Shown here one piece after another: positions 52,256 to 62,012 of a stretch of DNA of 64,000 nt (its first letter is position 1; each line of letters opens with the position of its first letter). This DNA is from an uncultured Christensenella sp. (GTDB taxonomy: Bacteria; Bacillota; Clostridia; Christensenellales; Borkfalkiaceae), in NCBI GenBank assembly GCA_910585705.1, contig CAJUER010000001.1:619384-683383 (forward strand). Direction: 5' to 3'. Under the pieces are notes generated by a model. It searched no databases and was not told where the DNA came from. It saw nothing but the letters and a program-made list of their open reading frames with translations. The translations under genes were made by a program, and so were the position numbers.

Positions 52256-54913
52256 ATGAGTAAAATATTTTATAAGCTGAACGACAAAAAGGATAAAAAG
52301 GAAGATTTGCAGACGCAGTCCGCCGATGAAAATATTGTGACTGCCGATTTTGCTATGCCTTCCGAAGAAGACAAAAAAGACTCGGGGAAAGGCAAGGCGC
52401 AGGAATTCAACAAAGAAAAGATTATTAAATACTTTAAGCGTCATCCGAAGAAAAGCGTAAACAGCAAGGTGGAAAGGTTTTCGCCTAAGCTGAACAGAGG
52501 TCTTTCCGCCGCACAGGTGCAGACGAGATTTACCCAGTTCCTTTTCAACGATACGAACAAAAAGTATTCGCGTTCCTATGCCAGCATTTTTATAGGCAAC
52601 ATCTGCACGTTCTTCAACCTGCTGTGTCTGCTTGCGGGCATAGCGCTTATTATCGCGAACACCAAAGGAATTACAAACTACCTCGTCATAATAATTACGA
52701 CGGCGAACATCGTAATAGGCATAATTCAGGAAATCCGTTCGAAGCTGTCTATTGATAAGCTGTCCATATTGGCGACCAATACCATAAAAGTCATACGCGA
52801 CGGGGAAACGTGCGAAATTCCCGTAAGCGAACTTGTACTGGACGACGTGCTTGTCCTCGAACTCGGAAACCAGGTGCCTGCGGACTGCATTCTCGCAGAG
52901 GGCACTGTAGAAGTGAACGAAAGCCTTTTAACGGGCGAGTCGGTTGCCATTAAAAAAGCCGTAGGTGATATTTTATACGCAGGCAGCTTTATTTCGAGCG
53001 GCAGCGGCAAATTCAGGGTCGAAAAGGTCGGTAAGGAAACTTATATTGAAAAGCTGACCTCTAAAGCGAAGAAATATAAGCGCCCCAATTCCGAGCTTAT
53101 GAACTCGACAAAGCTCATAATAAAGGTAATTGCGTGCCTTATAATTCCCATTGCCATAGGAATGTTTTTCATTGCGAGAAGCAACTACGACCCCGAAGCC
53201 GGCGTTACTTCATTTATATTCGACGAAAAGATAAACTTTGCAATACAACGCACCTGTTCGGTAGTTATAGGAATGATTCCTTCGGGAATGTTGCTTTTAA
53301 CGAGTATCGCGCTTGCCGTAGGCGTTGTCAGGCTTGCGAAAAACCAGACGCTTGTTCAAGACCTTTATTCTTTGGAAATGCTGGCGAGGGTGAACGTTTT
53401 ATGTCTCGACAAGACGGGAACGATTACCGACGGCAGAATGAAAGTAAACGACTGCGTTATTCTCAATACTGTGGGCGAACACTCCCTGCATGATATTATG
53501 GGCAGTATGCTTGCGGCGTTAGAGAACAACAATCAGACTTCGATTGCGCTTTATAACCACTTCGGTTACAGCGACAAGCTGAGCGCAAGCACCACTATCC
53601 CCTTCTCTTCTAAGAGAAAGCTTTCCGCAGTTACGTTCGAAGACGTCGGAACGTTCTGTATGGGCGCACCGGAATTCGTTTTGAAACCCTATCCGCCGAA
53701 GGTGGAAAGAATAGTGAAGCAGTACGCGCAGATGGGTTTGAGAGTAATCGTGCTTGCGCACTCCCCTTCCCCCATTGTCGGCGAGAAATTGCCCGCCGTA
53801 ATGAAGCCCATTGCAGTTATTTCAATTGCCGACAATATCCGCGAAGATGCTATCGATACGATTAAGTGGTTCGGCGAAAACGACGTAAACGTAAAAGTTA
53901 TTTCGGGCGATAATCCCATTACCGTGTGCGAAGTTGCAAAGCGCGCAGGCATTACAAACGCAGATAAATTTATATCGCTTGAAGGATTGAACGAGAAAGA
54001 GGTTGAAAACGTTGCGAATAAATACACCGTTTTCGGCAGAGTTACGCCCGAGCAGAAAGCCGTGCTTGTGCGTTCGCTTAAAGCAGAAGGCAACACTGTT
54101 GCAATGACCGGCGACGGCGTAAACGATATTCTTGCATTGAAAGAAGCGGACTGCGCCATTTCCGTTGCTTCGGGAAGCGAAGCGGCAAGAAACGTAAGCC
54201 ACCTTGTGCTTATGGACAATAACTTTAATTCTATGCCGAAGGTTGTTGCCGAAGGACGCAGAGTTATAAACAACATCAAAAACTCGTCCTCGCTATATTT
54301 GATGAAGACGCTGTTTACGGCGATACTTGCAACGCTTTGCATTGCCATGCAGGTGCCTTACCTGTTTATGCCGCAGAACGTTCTTTTGCTGGAAATCTGC
54401 ATAATAGCAATTCCCTCGTTCTTCCTTTCGTTACAGCCCAACAAGGACAGGGTGCAAGGTAAATTTATTACGCATGTAATGAGCGGCGCAATTTCAGGTG
54501 CGATTCTAATGATTGTCTGCGTTATGTCAATGTATCTGACTAACGTAATTGCGCCAGACGAGTTCGGTCAGCACTATCTGCCGATGTGTATGATTGCCCT
54601 CACCTTCTCAGGTCTTGTAATGGTGTACAGAATATGCCGTCCGTTCAACATGTTCAGAGCGGTACTCTGCATAACTATGCTTGCGCTTTGCGTAACCGCA
54701 TTTGCCGTTCCGCAAATTACCGAGCTTCTGTTTATAGGCTGGAAAGATATAAAATGGGAATATTCCAAAATATTGATTATAGTCGTTGTTATAGAAGCGG
54801 CTTTCCCGATATCCGGCTGGCTGATAGATATTATGCACGCCATAATGCCTTCCGCTTCCAACAAAAAGAAAAAGCAACAGGCGGCGCAAGCGGAAATCTC
54901 CTCAGAAAAATAA
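52256..54913 (+). CDS. P-type cation-transporting ATPase (CtpE-like)
   Basis: An 885-residue pump. The first 90 residues are charged and cytoplasmic. After that come the actuator motif LTGES, phosphorylation site DKTGTIT, nucleotide region, and TGDGVNDILALKEAD. The membrane part around GMIPSGMLLLTSIALAVG precedes the phosphorylation site, as in the CtpE/Exp7 type, whose studied members move Ca2+. No metal-binding CxxC repeats are present, which argues against a heavy-metal pump. Substrate is therefore inferred as Ca2+ or another divalent ion. Confidence 0.88.
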   Translation: MSKIFYKLNDKKDKKEDLQTQSADENIVTADFAMPSEEDKKDSGKGKAQEFNKEKIIKYFKRHPKKSVNSKVERFSPKLNRGLSAAQVQTRFTQFLFNDTNKKYSRSYASIFIGNICTFFNLLCLLAGIALIIANTKGITNYLVIIITTANIVIGIIQEIRSKLSIDKLSILATNTIKVIRDGETCEIPVSELVLDDVLVLELGNQVPADCILAEGTVEVNESLLTGESVAIKKAVGDILYAGSFISSGSGKFRVEKVGKETYIEKLTSKAKKYKRPNSELMNSTKLIIKVIACLIIPIAIGMFFIARSNYDPEAGVTSFIFDEKINFAIQRTCSVVIGMIPSGMLLLTSIALAVGVVRLAKNQTLVQDLYSLEMLARVNVLCLDKTGTITDGRMKVNDCVILNTVGEHSLHDIMGSMLAALENNNQTSIALYNHFGYSDKLSASTTIPFSSKRKLSAVTFEDVGTFCMGAPEFVLKPYPPKVERIVKQYAQMGLRVIVLAHSPSPIVGEKLPAVMKPIAVISIADNIREDAIDTIKWFGENDVNVKVISGDNPITVCEVAKRAGITNADKFISLEGLNEKEVENVANKYTVFGRVTPEQKAVLVRSLKAEGNTVAMTGDGVNDILALKEADCAISVASGSEAARNVSHLVLMDNNFNSMPKVVAEGRRVINNIKNSSSLYLMKTLFTAILATLCIAMQVPYLFMPQNVLLLEICIIAIPSFFLSLQPNKDRVQGKFITHVMSGAISGAILMIVCVMSMYLTNVIAPDEFGQHYLPMCMIALTFSGLVMVYRICRPFNMFRAVLCITMLALCVTAFAVPQITELLFIGWKDIKWEYSKILIIVVVIEAAFPISGWLIDIMHAIMPSASNKKKKQQAAQAEISSEK

Positions 54914-54930
54914 CAGCATAAAATTACTTA

Positions 54931-54963
54931 AAAAGAGTGCGAGACAGTTCGCACTCTTTTTTT
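54931..54963 (+). terminator. Terminator of the P-type ATPase gene
   Basis: Stem AAAGAGTGCGA/TTCGCACTCTTT followed by TTTTT. Confidence 0.88.
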
Positions 54964-54994
54964 GCTCTCCTCCCCCTATAATATGTTAAAATAC

Positions 54995-55023
54995 TTGACA
55001 GGAGTATGCTTTTAATTTATAAT
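54995..55023 (+). promoter_or_regulatory. Promoter of the TetR-family regulator gene
   Basis: TTGACA (54995-55000), 17-bp spacer, TATAAT (55018-55023): exact consensus, with the -10 inside the palindromic operator. Confidence 0.85.
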
Positions 55024-55055
55024 TACAAATGTTATATAACATTTGTAATTATAAA
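55016..55055. promoter_or_regulatory. 40-bp perfect palindrome, TetR-type operator
   Basis: The 40 bases are self-complementary throughout, with core ACAAATGTTATATAACATTT. They cover the -10 hexamer and the start of transcription of the regulator gene, which argues for autorepression. Confidence 0.8.
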
Positions 55056-55065
55056 AGGTCACACT

Positions 55066-55620
55066 ATGCCGAAACAGACAGTAGACAAACAGGAAATATT
55101 ACAGACCGCACTGCAAATGACGAGGGAAAACGGTTTTGAAAGCGTGAACGCGCGTAGCGTGGCTAAGCATATGGGCTATTCCGTTCAGCCGATTTACAGT
55201 TATTTCAGCAAGATGGAAACTTTAAGGCACGAGCTTTACGGCGCGGCTATGCAGTTTTATAACGGATTCATCTATTCGCGCGTGGATAAAAATGCAATGC
55301 TTGAAAGTATGGCGAAGGCAAACGTTGCTTTTGCAAAGTATGAAACAAATTTGTTCAAGCTGCTCTTCTTCCGTAAACTTAACGGACTGAACAGCTTCAA
55401 CGATATTTACGAATGGATGGGCGACAAGCAGGCGACAAAACAGCTTGCCGAAAAACTGGGGATTTCCGAAGAAGGCATAAAAGAAGTTTATATTATGCTT
55501 ATTGTCTTTACTCACGGCGTTGCGACAATGATTGCAACGGGCGGAGCGAATATTTCCGATGAAGAAAGCGCGGAAATTCTTGAAAAAGCGTACTCTGCAT
55601 TTGTAAAAGCGCAGAGATAA
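55066..55620 (+). CDS. TetR/AcrR-family transcriptional regulator
   Basis: A 184-residue regulator. The N-terminal HTH (about 8-50) contains FESVNARSVAKHMGYSVQPIYSYF, split as FESVNARSVAK and HMGYSVQPIYSYF. The C-terminal ligand domain has the WHG-like GVATMIATGG end. The ATG at 55066 is chosen over 55006 because AAAGG precedes it and the upstream extension runs through the operator. It probably represses itself, and perhaps the upstream cation pump or the downstream DUF2461 gene, which follows 22 bases later. Confidence 0.88.
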   Translation: MPKQTVDKQEILQTALQMTRENGFESVNARSVAKHMGYSVQPIYSYFSKMETLRHELYGAAMQFYNGFIYSRVDKNAMLESMAKANVAFAKYETNLFKLLFFRKLNGLNSFNDIYEWMGDKQATKQLAEKLGISEEGIKEVYIMLIVFTHGVATMIATGGANISDEESAEILEKAYSAFVKAQR

Positions 55621-55642
55621 AAAATTAAATAAAGGAGAAAAG

Positions 55643-56326
55643 ATGAACACAGAACTTATCCTGAACTACCTTGCGGAGCTTTCCGTAAACAACAACCGCG
55701 AATGGTATCACGAACACAAAAAAGAGAATAAAGCCGCGAACGAACAGTTCGAGCAGTTGGTTCAACAGCTTATTTACGGCATAGGCGAATTTGACCAAAG
55801 CGTTTTGCACAACGTACCAAAAGAGCTTACGTTCAAGCTCGTACGCGACACAAGATTCAGCCACGACAAGTCGCCTTACAACCCCTCTTTCAGGGCGCAT
55901 ATTTCATCGATGGGAAAACTGCCTATTCCTGTCGGCTACTACGTTATGATTAAGCCGAACGGCGGCACTTTTTTAGGCGGCGGATTGTTTGCGGATATGT
56001 TTTCAAACGCGACGGCAATGGTGCGCGACTATATTGCGGCACACCCCAAAGAATTGGATAAAATCATAAACGACGCGCAATTTAAAAAGTATTTTACCAT
56101 AAAAGGCACGGCTTTGAAAAACGTTCCGTCGGGTTACGATAAAGAACACCCGCAAGCCGAATACTTAAAATTCAAATCGTGGTACACGGAGTATTTTATG
56201 ACCGATGAAGAAGTCGCCGACGGTGAATCGTTTGTGAAAAAGTCGGTTGAAATTTTTAAAGCGATGAAGCCGTTTAACGACTATCTGAACACGGCTTTGA
56301 AAGATTTCAAAATGCCGACAAGATAA
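55643..56326 (+). CDS. DUF2461 family protein
   Basis: A 227-residue protein with the DUF2461 signatures LAELSVNNNREWYHEHK, VRDTRFSHDKSPYNPSF and GGTFLGGGLF. The family is widespread and its function is unknown. It has a good AAAGGAG site and no promoter of its own in the 22-base gap, so it belongs to the TetR transcript. A strong terminator follows. Confidence 0.9.
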   Translation: MNTELILNYLAELSVNNNREWYHEHKKENKAANEQFEQLVQQLIYGIGEFDQSVLHNVPKELTFKLVRDTRFSHDKSPYNPSFRAHISSMGKLPIPVGYYVMIKPNGGTFLGGGLFADMFSNATAMVRDYIAAHPKELDKIINDAQFKKYFTIKGTALKNVPSGYDKEHPQAEYLKFKSWYTEYFMTDEEVADGESFVKKSVEIFKAMKPFNDYLNTALKDFKMPTR

Positions 56327-56362
56327 AAACGTTTTTGTTAGCTCGATTTTAAGAGATATTAA

Positions 56363-56393
56363 AAAGCTCGCGGACAAACTGTCCGCGAGCTTT
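56363..56393. terminator. Bidirectional terminator between the DUF2461 gene and gyrA
   Basis: A 14-bp perfect stem (56363-56376 with 56380-56393, loop AAC); minus-strand flank TTTTTAATATC, plus-strand flank AAATATTTCC. Confidence 0.82.
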
Positions 56394-56404
56394 AAATATT
56401 TCCG

Positions 56405-59041
56405 TTATTTTTTATCGTTCTTTTTATCTTCGGATTTTGCCTTTTCCTTTACGGGTTTTTCCGTAGTTTCGGGCTTTTCCTCCTGCACGTCTTTCACATT
56501 TTCCGTAGAAGCCGCTTCAACGGGCGCGGACTTCTCAATGGGCGCCTGCGTTTCAACTTCGTCGTCATATTCGGTTATCGCAACCGTTGCAACTTTGTTG
56601 TTCGCGCCTTTGATACGCATAAGCCTTACGCCTTTCGTGTTTCTGCCTATGCGCGAAATATCCGAGCAGTGCATTCTTATTACCGTTCCGCCATTGGATA
56701 TTATCATCAAATCGTCCTCGTCGCTGACCTGTTTAAGGTTTACGAGGTTACCCGTAACCGAATTGAACACGCCCGCTTTTATACCCATACCGGCTCTGCC
56801 TTGCAGTCTGTATTCGGATATATCGCAACGCTTGCCATAACCGTTCGACGTAACGGTCAATACGTCTTTGTTTTTATCGACAACCAGCATATCGACGATA
56901 TTGTCGCCAGATGAAAGTCTCATTCCCTTTACGCCGGCAGTGCCGCGACCGGTTTTGCGTACGTCCTTTTCGGAGAAGCGAATACATTTACCCGAACGCG
57001 AAGCCATAATAATTTCTTTCTTGCCCGTCGTAATTTCAACGGAAATCAAATCGTCGTCGTCAAGAAGTTTAATCGCAATCTTACCGTTGCGGTTGATACG
57101 CTTAAACTCTCCCATTCTCGTCTTCTTGATAAGACCTTTTTTTGTAGCAAACACAACGTAGCCCTCCGCCTTTTCGGGCATAGGTATAAGTGTGTTGATT
57201 TTTTCGTATTGTGCAATCTGAACTATGTTTACAATCGCCCTGCCGCGTGCCGTGCGCTGAGCTTCGGGAATTTCGTAAGCCTTGATTTTATAAACCTTAC
57301 CGAAGTTCGAGAACAGAAGAATATCGTCATGCGAAGAACATACGAACATCTGCTCGACAAAGTCTTCCTCTTTGGGACGGTGAGCCGTAATGCCCGTGCC
57401 GCCGCGATGCTGCGCCTTGTATTCCGCAACGGGAAGACGTTTTACATAACCGCCGTGAGTCATTGATACGACAACCTGCTCTACGGGGATAAGGTCCGCG
57501 TCTTCGATGTCGCCGTCGAAATCTATCGCGATTTCAGTCCTTCTTACCGAAGGATACTTGCGTTTGATTTCAAGAAGGTCGTTTTTGATAATTTCGTAAA
57601 CGCGGCTCTCGTGTTCGAGAATGTCCTTCAAATCTTTTATTATAGCTTCGAGCTGTGCAAGCTCTTCCTTCAATTTGTCAACTTCGAGATGAGAAAGTCT
57701 GTAAAGTCTTAACTCCGCTACCGCGTTTGCCTGACGTTCGTCAAGCTCGAAATTAGCGGTAAGCTTCTGCACGCAGTCCGCCTTGTCAACCGCGTTGCGG
57801 CAGATTCTTACTACTTCGTTAATGTGCGCCTGAGCTATTACCAGACCGCGCAAAATGTGGGCGCGCTCTTCCGTCTTTACAAGTTCGTACCTGGTACGGC
57901 GGGTAATAATTTCCTTCTGGTGTTCGAGGTAATAGAAAATACATTCGCGCAGGTTGAGAATTTTCGGCGTGCCGTCAACGAGCGCAAGCATAATAATACC
58001 GTCGGAAATCTGCAAATTCGTGTGCTTGTACAGAGTATTCAAAACGACTTGCGCGTTTGCATCCTTTTTGATTTCTATAACTATGCGCATACCGTCGCGG
58101 TCGGATTCTTCGCGTATGTCGGATATACCTTCGATACGCTTATCCTTTACGAGGTTGGCTATACTTTCTATGAGCTTTGCCTTGTTTACCTGATAAGGAA
58201 TTTCCGTTACGACAATTCGGGTGCGCGTCTGGTTACCCGACTGATAGTCTTCTATTTCACAGCGCGAGCGGATTGTTATGTTGCCTCTTCCCGTCCTGTA
58301 AGCCTTTTTAATTCCGCTTCTGCCCATTATAAGCGCGCCCGTAGGGAAGTCCGGTGCGGGAACGTACTGCATAAGCTCGTCCACTTCGATATCGGGCTTA
58401 TCTATCATTGCCACAACGCCGTCTATAACTTCGCCGAGATTGTGAGGCGGAATATTAGTCGCCATACCGACGGCTATACCGTCGGAGCCGTTTACAAGCA
58501 TATTAGGGAAGCGCGAAGGCAAAACCGTAGGCTGCATTCCCGTATCGTCGAACGTAGGATAGAAGTCAACGGTTTCCTTGTCCAAATCGCGCAGCATTTC
58601 GGAAGAAAGCTTAGAAAGTCTCGCTTCCGTATATCTCATTGCTGCGGCGGGGTCACCGTCGACTGAACCGAAGTTTCCGTGTCCTTCGACAAGGGGGAAG
58701 TTTATCGAGAAATCCTGAGCAAGTCTTACAAGCGCGTCATACACGGAAGTGTCGCCGTGAGGGTGATATTTACCCAAGCAATCACCGACTATACGCGCGC
58801 ATTTTCTGAACGCCTTGTCGGAGTATAAACCGAGCTCGTGCATGGAATATAGTATTCTGCGGTGAACGGGCTTCAAGCCGTCCCTTACGTCGGGAATAGC
58901 GCGGGAGACGTTTACCGCCATTGCATAAGCGATAAATGATTTTTTCAGCTCTTCGTCAACCTCGACGTCGAGCAATTTTGTCATAGCAAGAGTTTTTTTG
59001 AATTCAGCGGTCAGCTCGGGACTGGTTTCTTTTTTTGCCAT
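56405..59041 (-). CDS. gyrA: DNA gyrase subunit A
   Basis: An 878-residue type II topoisomerase subunit that cuts and rejoins DNA. The N-terminal winged helix has KYHPHGDTSVYDALV and the catalytic Tyr lies in AAAMRYTEARL. The C-terminal beta-pinwheel contains a GyrA-box version QHRGGTG, which supports GyrA over ParC. The position equal to E. coli Ser83 is Thr. The last 50 residues form a Glu/Lys-rich tail. The ATG at 59041 is chosen because the longer frame overlaps gyrB and AAGGA precedes this ATG. It is 19 bases after gyrB. Confidence 0.96.
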   Translation of the reverse strand: MAKKETSPELTAEFKKTLAMTKLLDVEVDEELKKSFIAYAMAVNVSRAIPDVRDGLKPVHRRILYSMHELGLYSDKAFRKCARIVGDCLGKYHPHGDTSVYDALVRLAQDFSINFPLVEGHGNFGSVDGDPAAAMRYTEARLSKLSSEMLRDLDKETVDFYPTFDDTGMQPTVLPSRFPNMLVNGSDGIAVGMATNIPPHNLGEVIDGVVAMIDKPDIEVDELMQYVPAPDFPTGALIMGRSGIKKAYRTGRGNITIRSRCEIEDYQSGNQTRTRIVVTEIPYQVNKAKLIESIANLVKDKRIEGISDIREESDRDGMRIVIEIKKDANAQVVLNTLYKHTNLQISDGIIMLALVDGTPKILNLRECIFYYLEHQKEIITRRTRYELVKTEERAHILRGLVIAQAHINEVVRICRNAVDKADCVQKLTANFELDERQANAVAELRLYRLSHLEVDKLKEELAQLEAIIKDLKDILEHESRVYEIIKNDLLEIKRKYPSVRRTEIAIDFDGDIEDADLIPVEQVVVSMTHGGYVKRLPVAEYKAQHRGGTGITAHRPKEEDFVEQMFVCSSHDDILLFSNFGKVYKIKAYEIPEAQRTARGRAIVNIVQIAQYEKINTLIPMPEKAEGYVVFATKKGLIKKTRMGEFKRINRNGKIAIKLLDDDDLISVEITTGKKEIIMASRSGKCIRFSEKDVRKTGRGTAGVKGMRLSSGDNIVDMLVVDKNKDVLTVTSNGYGKRCDISEYRLQGRAGMGIKAGVFNSVTGNLVNLKQVSDEDDLMIISNGGTVIRMHCSDISRIGRNTKGVRLMRIKGANNKVATVAITEYDDEVETQAPIEKSAPVEAASTENVKDVQEEKPETTEKPVKEKAKSEDKKNDKK

Positions 59042-59060
59042 TTTTCCTTTTTTACCTCTC

Positions 59061-60986
59061 TTATACGTCAAGCTCCGCAACGAGCTTTGCGTTATCTTCT
59101 ATGAACTGGCGGCGGAGTTCGGGCTGTTCGCCCATTAAAAGCGCGAAAGTTTTGTCGGCTTCCACCGCGTCTTCTACGTTTATTCTTACGAGCGTGCGCT
59201 TTGAAGGGTCCATCGTCGTTTCCCAAAGCTGTTCTTTGTTCATTTCGCCGAGACCTTTATAGCGTTGAAGCTCGAACTTACCGTTATAGCTGTTTCTGAA
59301 TTCTTCCAAAGCCTTGTCGTCGTACAAATATGTTTCGGGTATGCCTTTGCCCGATACCTTGTAGAGGGGAGGCTGAGCCGCGTAAACGTGTCCGTTTTCA
59401 ACGAGTGGACGCATATAGCGGAAAAAGAAGGTTAAAAGCAAAATTCTAATATGCGAGCCGTCTACGTCGGCGTCGGTCATAATAATAATTCTGTCGTAAC
59501 GCAGTTTGCTTTCGTCGAAGTTTTCCTGTATGCCGCAACCGAATGCGGTAATCATTGCTTTGATTTCTTCGTTTTCGAGTACGCGGTTGATTCTGACTTT
59601 TTCAACGTTAAGAATTTTTCCGCGCAAAGGCAGAATTGCCTGAAAGCGCCTGTCCCTGCCCTGCTTTGCCGTACCGCCTGCAGAGTCGCCCTCGACTATA
59701 TAAATTTCACAAAGCTCCGAACGCTTGTCCGAACAGTCCGCTAGTTTGCCGGGAAGCTTAGTCGATTCGAGGACGCCCTTTCTGTGCGTTTCTTCACGGG
59801 CGAGTCTTGCCGCCTCTCTTGCGCGCTGTGCGGTAAGACAACGCAAAACAAGCTCTTTCGTTTCAGCGGGATGTTCTTCGAGGAACGTGCCGAATTTTTC
59901 TACGACAGCCTTGTATACGAAAGTTCTGACGTAGGTCGAGCAAAGCTTGCTCTTCGTCTGGCTTTCATACTGGGCGTCGGCAATTTTAACGGAAACTACT
60001 GCGGTTATGCCTTCGCGGACGTCATCGCCCGAAAGTTTGCCGCTTTCTTTTATAAGGTTCAAGCGTTTAGCCGCGTCGTTTATTACCTTTGTCAATGCGG
60101 ATTTAAAACCGTCAAGGTGAGTTCCGCCGTCGGGCTGACGGATATTGTTAGAGAACGGGAAAATCTGCTCGCTGTATCCGTCGTTGTACTGAATAGCGAT
60201 TTCAAGGAATTTGTCGTCGCCTTCCGAATCTTCGAAATAAACGGGTTCGGAAAACAGCACGTTTTTGCCCTTGTTTATATCCTGAATAAAGTGAACTACG
60301 CCGCCTTCGTAACAGAAAACGTCCTCCCTTATCTTCGAGCCGCGCTTATCCGTGAGCGTAAGCGTAAGCCCTTTGTTCAGATAGGAAAGTTCCCTCAAAA
60401 GGGTTTTAAGCGTGTCATAGTTGAAATCGATTGTTTCGAAAACGGTTGCGTCGGGGTGGAACGTAATAGTCGTACCGGTTTCATCCGTCTTGCCAAGCTT
60501 TTTTAAAGGCGATTCGGGAATTCCGCAATGATAGACTTGACGGAAAATGTGACCGTTCTGCTTAACTTCGGCAGTAAGAGTATCTGAAAGCGCGTTTACG
60601 CAGGAAACGCCGACGCCGTGCAGACCGGAAGAAATTTTATAACCGCCCGCCTTGTTTCCGCCGCCGAATTTACCTCCGGCGTTGAGGTTGGTAAGCGCAA
60701 GCTCTACGCCGCTTATTCCCTCCTCCTTATTAATGCCTGTAGGTATTCCCCTGCCGTTGTCCTTGACCGAGCACGAACCGTCTTCGGTAATAACAACGTC
60801 TATGCGGTTACAGTAGCCCGCAAGCGCTTCGTCGATAGAGTTGTCGATAACTTCCCTGACGAGGCAATGCAACCCTTTTTCATCGGTGGGTCCGATGTAC
60901 ATACCGGGATGCTCGCGAACAGGTTCAAGACCTTTTAACGCCTTTAAGCTGTCAGCGTCGTAACTGGTGTTTACTTTATTACGCAT
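59061..60986 (-). CDS. gyrB: DNA gyrase subunit B
   Basis: A 641-residue ATPase subunit. The GHKL domain has EVIDNSIDEALAG and DNGRGIP, then GLHGVGVSCVNALS. The TOPRIM domain has IVEGDSAGGTAKQGRDR and MTDADVDGSHIR, and the C-terminus has QRYKGLGEMNKEQLWETTM. It is upstream of gyrA in the common gyrB-gyrA order. The genes dnaA, dnaN and recF that often precede it are not next to it here. Confidence 0.97.
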   Translation of the reverse strand: MRNKVNTSYDADSLKALKGLEPVREHPGMYIGPTDEKGLHCLVREVIDNSIDEALAGYCNRIDVVITEDGSCSVKDNGRGIPTGINKEEGISGVELALTNLNAGGKFGGGNKAGGYKISSGLHGVGVSCVNALSDTLTAEVKQNGHIFRQVYHCGIPESPLKKLGKTDETGTTITFHPDATVFETIDFNYDTLKTLLRELSYLNKGLTLTLTDKRGSKIREDVFCYEGGVVHFIQDINKGKNVLFSEPVYFEDSEGDDKFLEIAIQYNDGYSEQIFPFSNNIRQPDGGTHLDGFKSALTKVINDAAKRLNLIKESGKLSGDDVREGITAVVSVKIADAQYESQTKSKLCSTYVRTFVYKAVVEKFGTFLEEHPAETKELVLRCLTAQRAREAARLAREETHRKGVLESTKLPGKLADCSDKRSELCEIYIVEGDSAGGTAKQGRDRRFQAILPLRGKILNVEKVRINRVLENEEIKAMITAFGCGIQENFDESKLRYDRIIIMTDADVDGSHIRILLLTFFFRYMRPLVENGHVYAAQPPLYKVSGKGIPETYLYDDKALEEFRNSYNGKFELQRYKGLGEMNKEQLWETTMDPSKRTLVRINVEDAVEADKTFALLMGEQPELRRQFIEDNAKLVAELDV

Positions 60987-61024
60987 TTTTTTAACCCCTG
61001 AAATTAATTATTCTGTCTTTTTAA

Positions 61025-61053
61025 ATTATACCATATTATATAATCAAAAGCAA
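61025..61053 (-). promoter_or_regulatory. Promoter of gyrB-gyrA
   Basis: TTGCTT (61053-61048), 17-bp spacer, TATAAT (61030-61025) on the minus strand. Confidence 0.65.
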
Positions 61054-61116
61054 GAAATTAAGGGCAGAAAGCATGCCGAAAAGCATTAAAAAATGCGTTT
61101 TGCACATACTTTTTTC

Positions 61117-61272
61117 ATGAAAAAAACCATATGTGAAAACGCAAAAAATTTTGACCTTTTAAATGAATTTTTCGAGTGCGGAAGTTGCGGCAACCACGTC
61201 TGCAAATCACAGGCGGAAGTTTGGGGCAGAGTATGCCCGCACTGCTTCGGAAAGCTTTACAGAATTAGCTGA
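61117..61272 (+). CDS. 51-residue zinc-ribbon protein
   Basis: A small plus-strand ORF in the gap between gyrB and the M50 protease gene. The product ends with CGSCGNHVCKSQ and GRVCPHCFGKLYRIS, a four-Cys zinc-ribbon (CxxC...CxxC) over residues 21-43. The first 20 residues are charged and helical. Cys spacing and the Gly/Trp framework are typical of real zinc ribbons rather than chance. No clear Shine-Dalgarno is seen. The function is unknown; it is convergent with the protease gene (stops 12 bases apart). Confidence 0.65.
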   Translation: MKKTICENAKNFDLLNEFFECGSCGNHVCKSQAEVWGRVCPHCFGKLYRIS

Positions 61273-61283
61273 AACGCAAAAAT

Positions 61284-62012
61284 TTACAGGTATTTTTGCA
61301 GATCGTCAAGGCGCGCCTTATACTTTTGCGCCTCTTCGGTTTGACCTTTGGCTAAGCAATACTCATATCTAAGCTCCGTAAGCGCTATGAAGCTTTCGTC
61401 GTCCTCCCTTATCTGCGGAACGCCGAACAGTAGCTCACCGTCCGCTTCGGAAACAGGTTTGCCTTTAATAATTTGCGCCTGAACGCAAAGCACCGCAAGC
61501 ATAACCTTCGATTCATCGGTATTTTTAATCAGATCGTAGACAATAAGCCCGTCCGACTTGCCGCCCGAATAACGGAAAGGCAGAGCGTTCAGCATAAAAA
61601 GGTAAAACGAAAACGGTAAAATTCCGCTTATCTCCGCAGGAACCGCGTGCATGCACAGCGCAATTATGCCGAGTATTATACAGATTAGGTTTACGGTAAG
61701 ACCGCCGAGCGCGGTAAAAATAATTTTCGGTTTTAAGTTTTTATCGGTGCGGGGTTTCAATTTCACGCTCGAAGAAGAAAAAAACTTAAACTCGGGAATT
61801 GCGATTATCTTTACCGTAGCGCCGCAAATAACATGACCGAGCTCGTGCAGAAAGCACGAAAGCGGCACGCTTAAAAACATTACAGAAAAAAACACGGCGA
61901 AAGCGTCGGGCAGATTTTTCGTTGCGCCGTCCACCGCGCAGATGTACGCGCAGACCGCCGCGAGCGCAAGCGAAATTATGCAGTTTAATACAAAAAACGC
62001 CGTACGCTTCAT
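61284..62012 (-). CDS. M50-family membrane metalloprotease-like protein
   Basis: A 242-residue protein with an N-terminal hydrophobic segment. The zinc motif FLHELGHVICG sits in a membrane helix (about residue 56), and the second M50 motif NALPFRYSGGKSDG (about 140) supplies the third ligand Asp. This is the site-2-protease/SpoIVFB superfamily layout. The last 60 residues are soluble and helical (TPR-like). Its position after yabP-yabQ-divIC-like-ppx suggests a cell-envelope or sporulation role. SpoIVFB itself, which activates pro-SigK, belongs to this superfamily, but I cannot say this is the same protein. Confidence 0.78.
   Translation of the reverse strand: MKRTAFFVLNCIISLALAAVCAYICAVDGATKNLPDAFAVFFSVMFLSVPLSCFLHELGHVICGATVKIIAIPEFKFFSSSSVKLKPRTDKNLKPKIIFTALGGLTVNLICIILGIIALCMHAVPAEISGILPFSFYLFMLNALPFRYSGGKSDGLIVYDLIKNTDESKVMLAVLCVQAQIIKGKPVSEADGELLFGVPQIREDDESFIALTELRYEYCLAKGQTEEAQKYKARLDDLQKYL

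Noticed and set aside
55006..55065. N-terminal extension of the TetR protein.
   Set aside because: It translates the 40-bp palindrome; ribosome-binding site and family N-terminus support 55066.
57824..58666. 280-codon plus-strand ORF opposite gyrA.
   Set aside because: Antisense shadow of a highly conserved gene; composition (Tyr/Arg/Val) is typical of such shadows.
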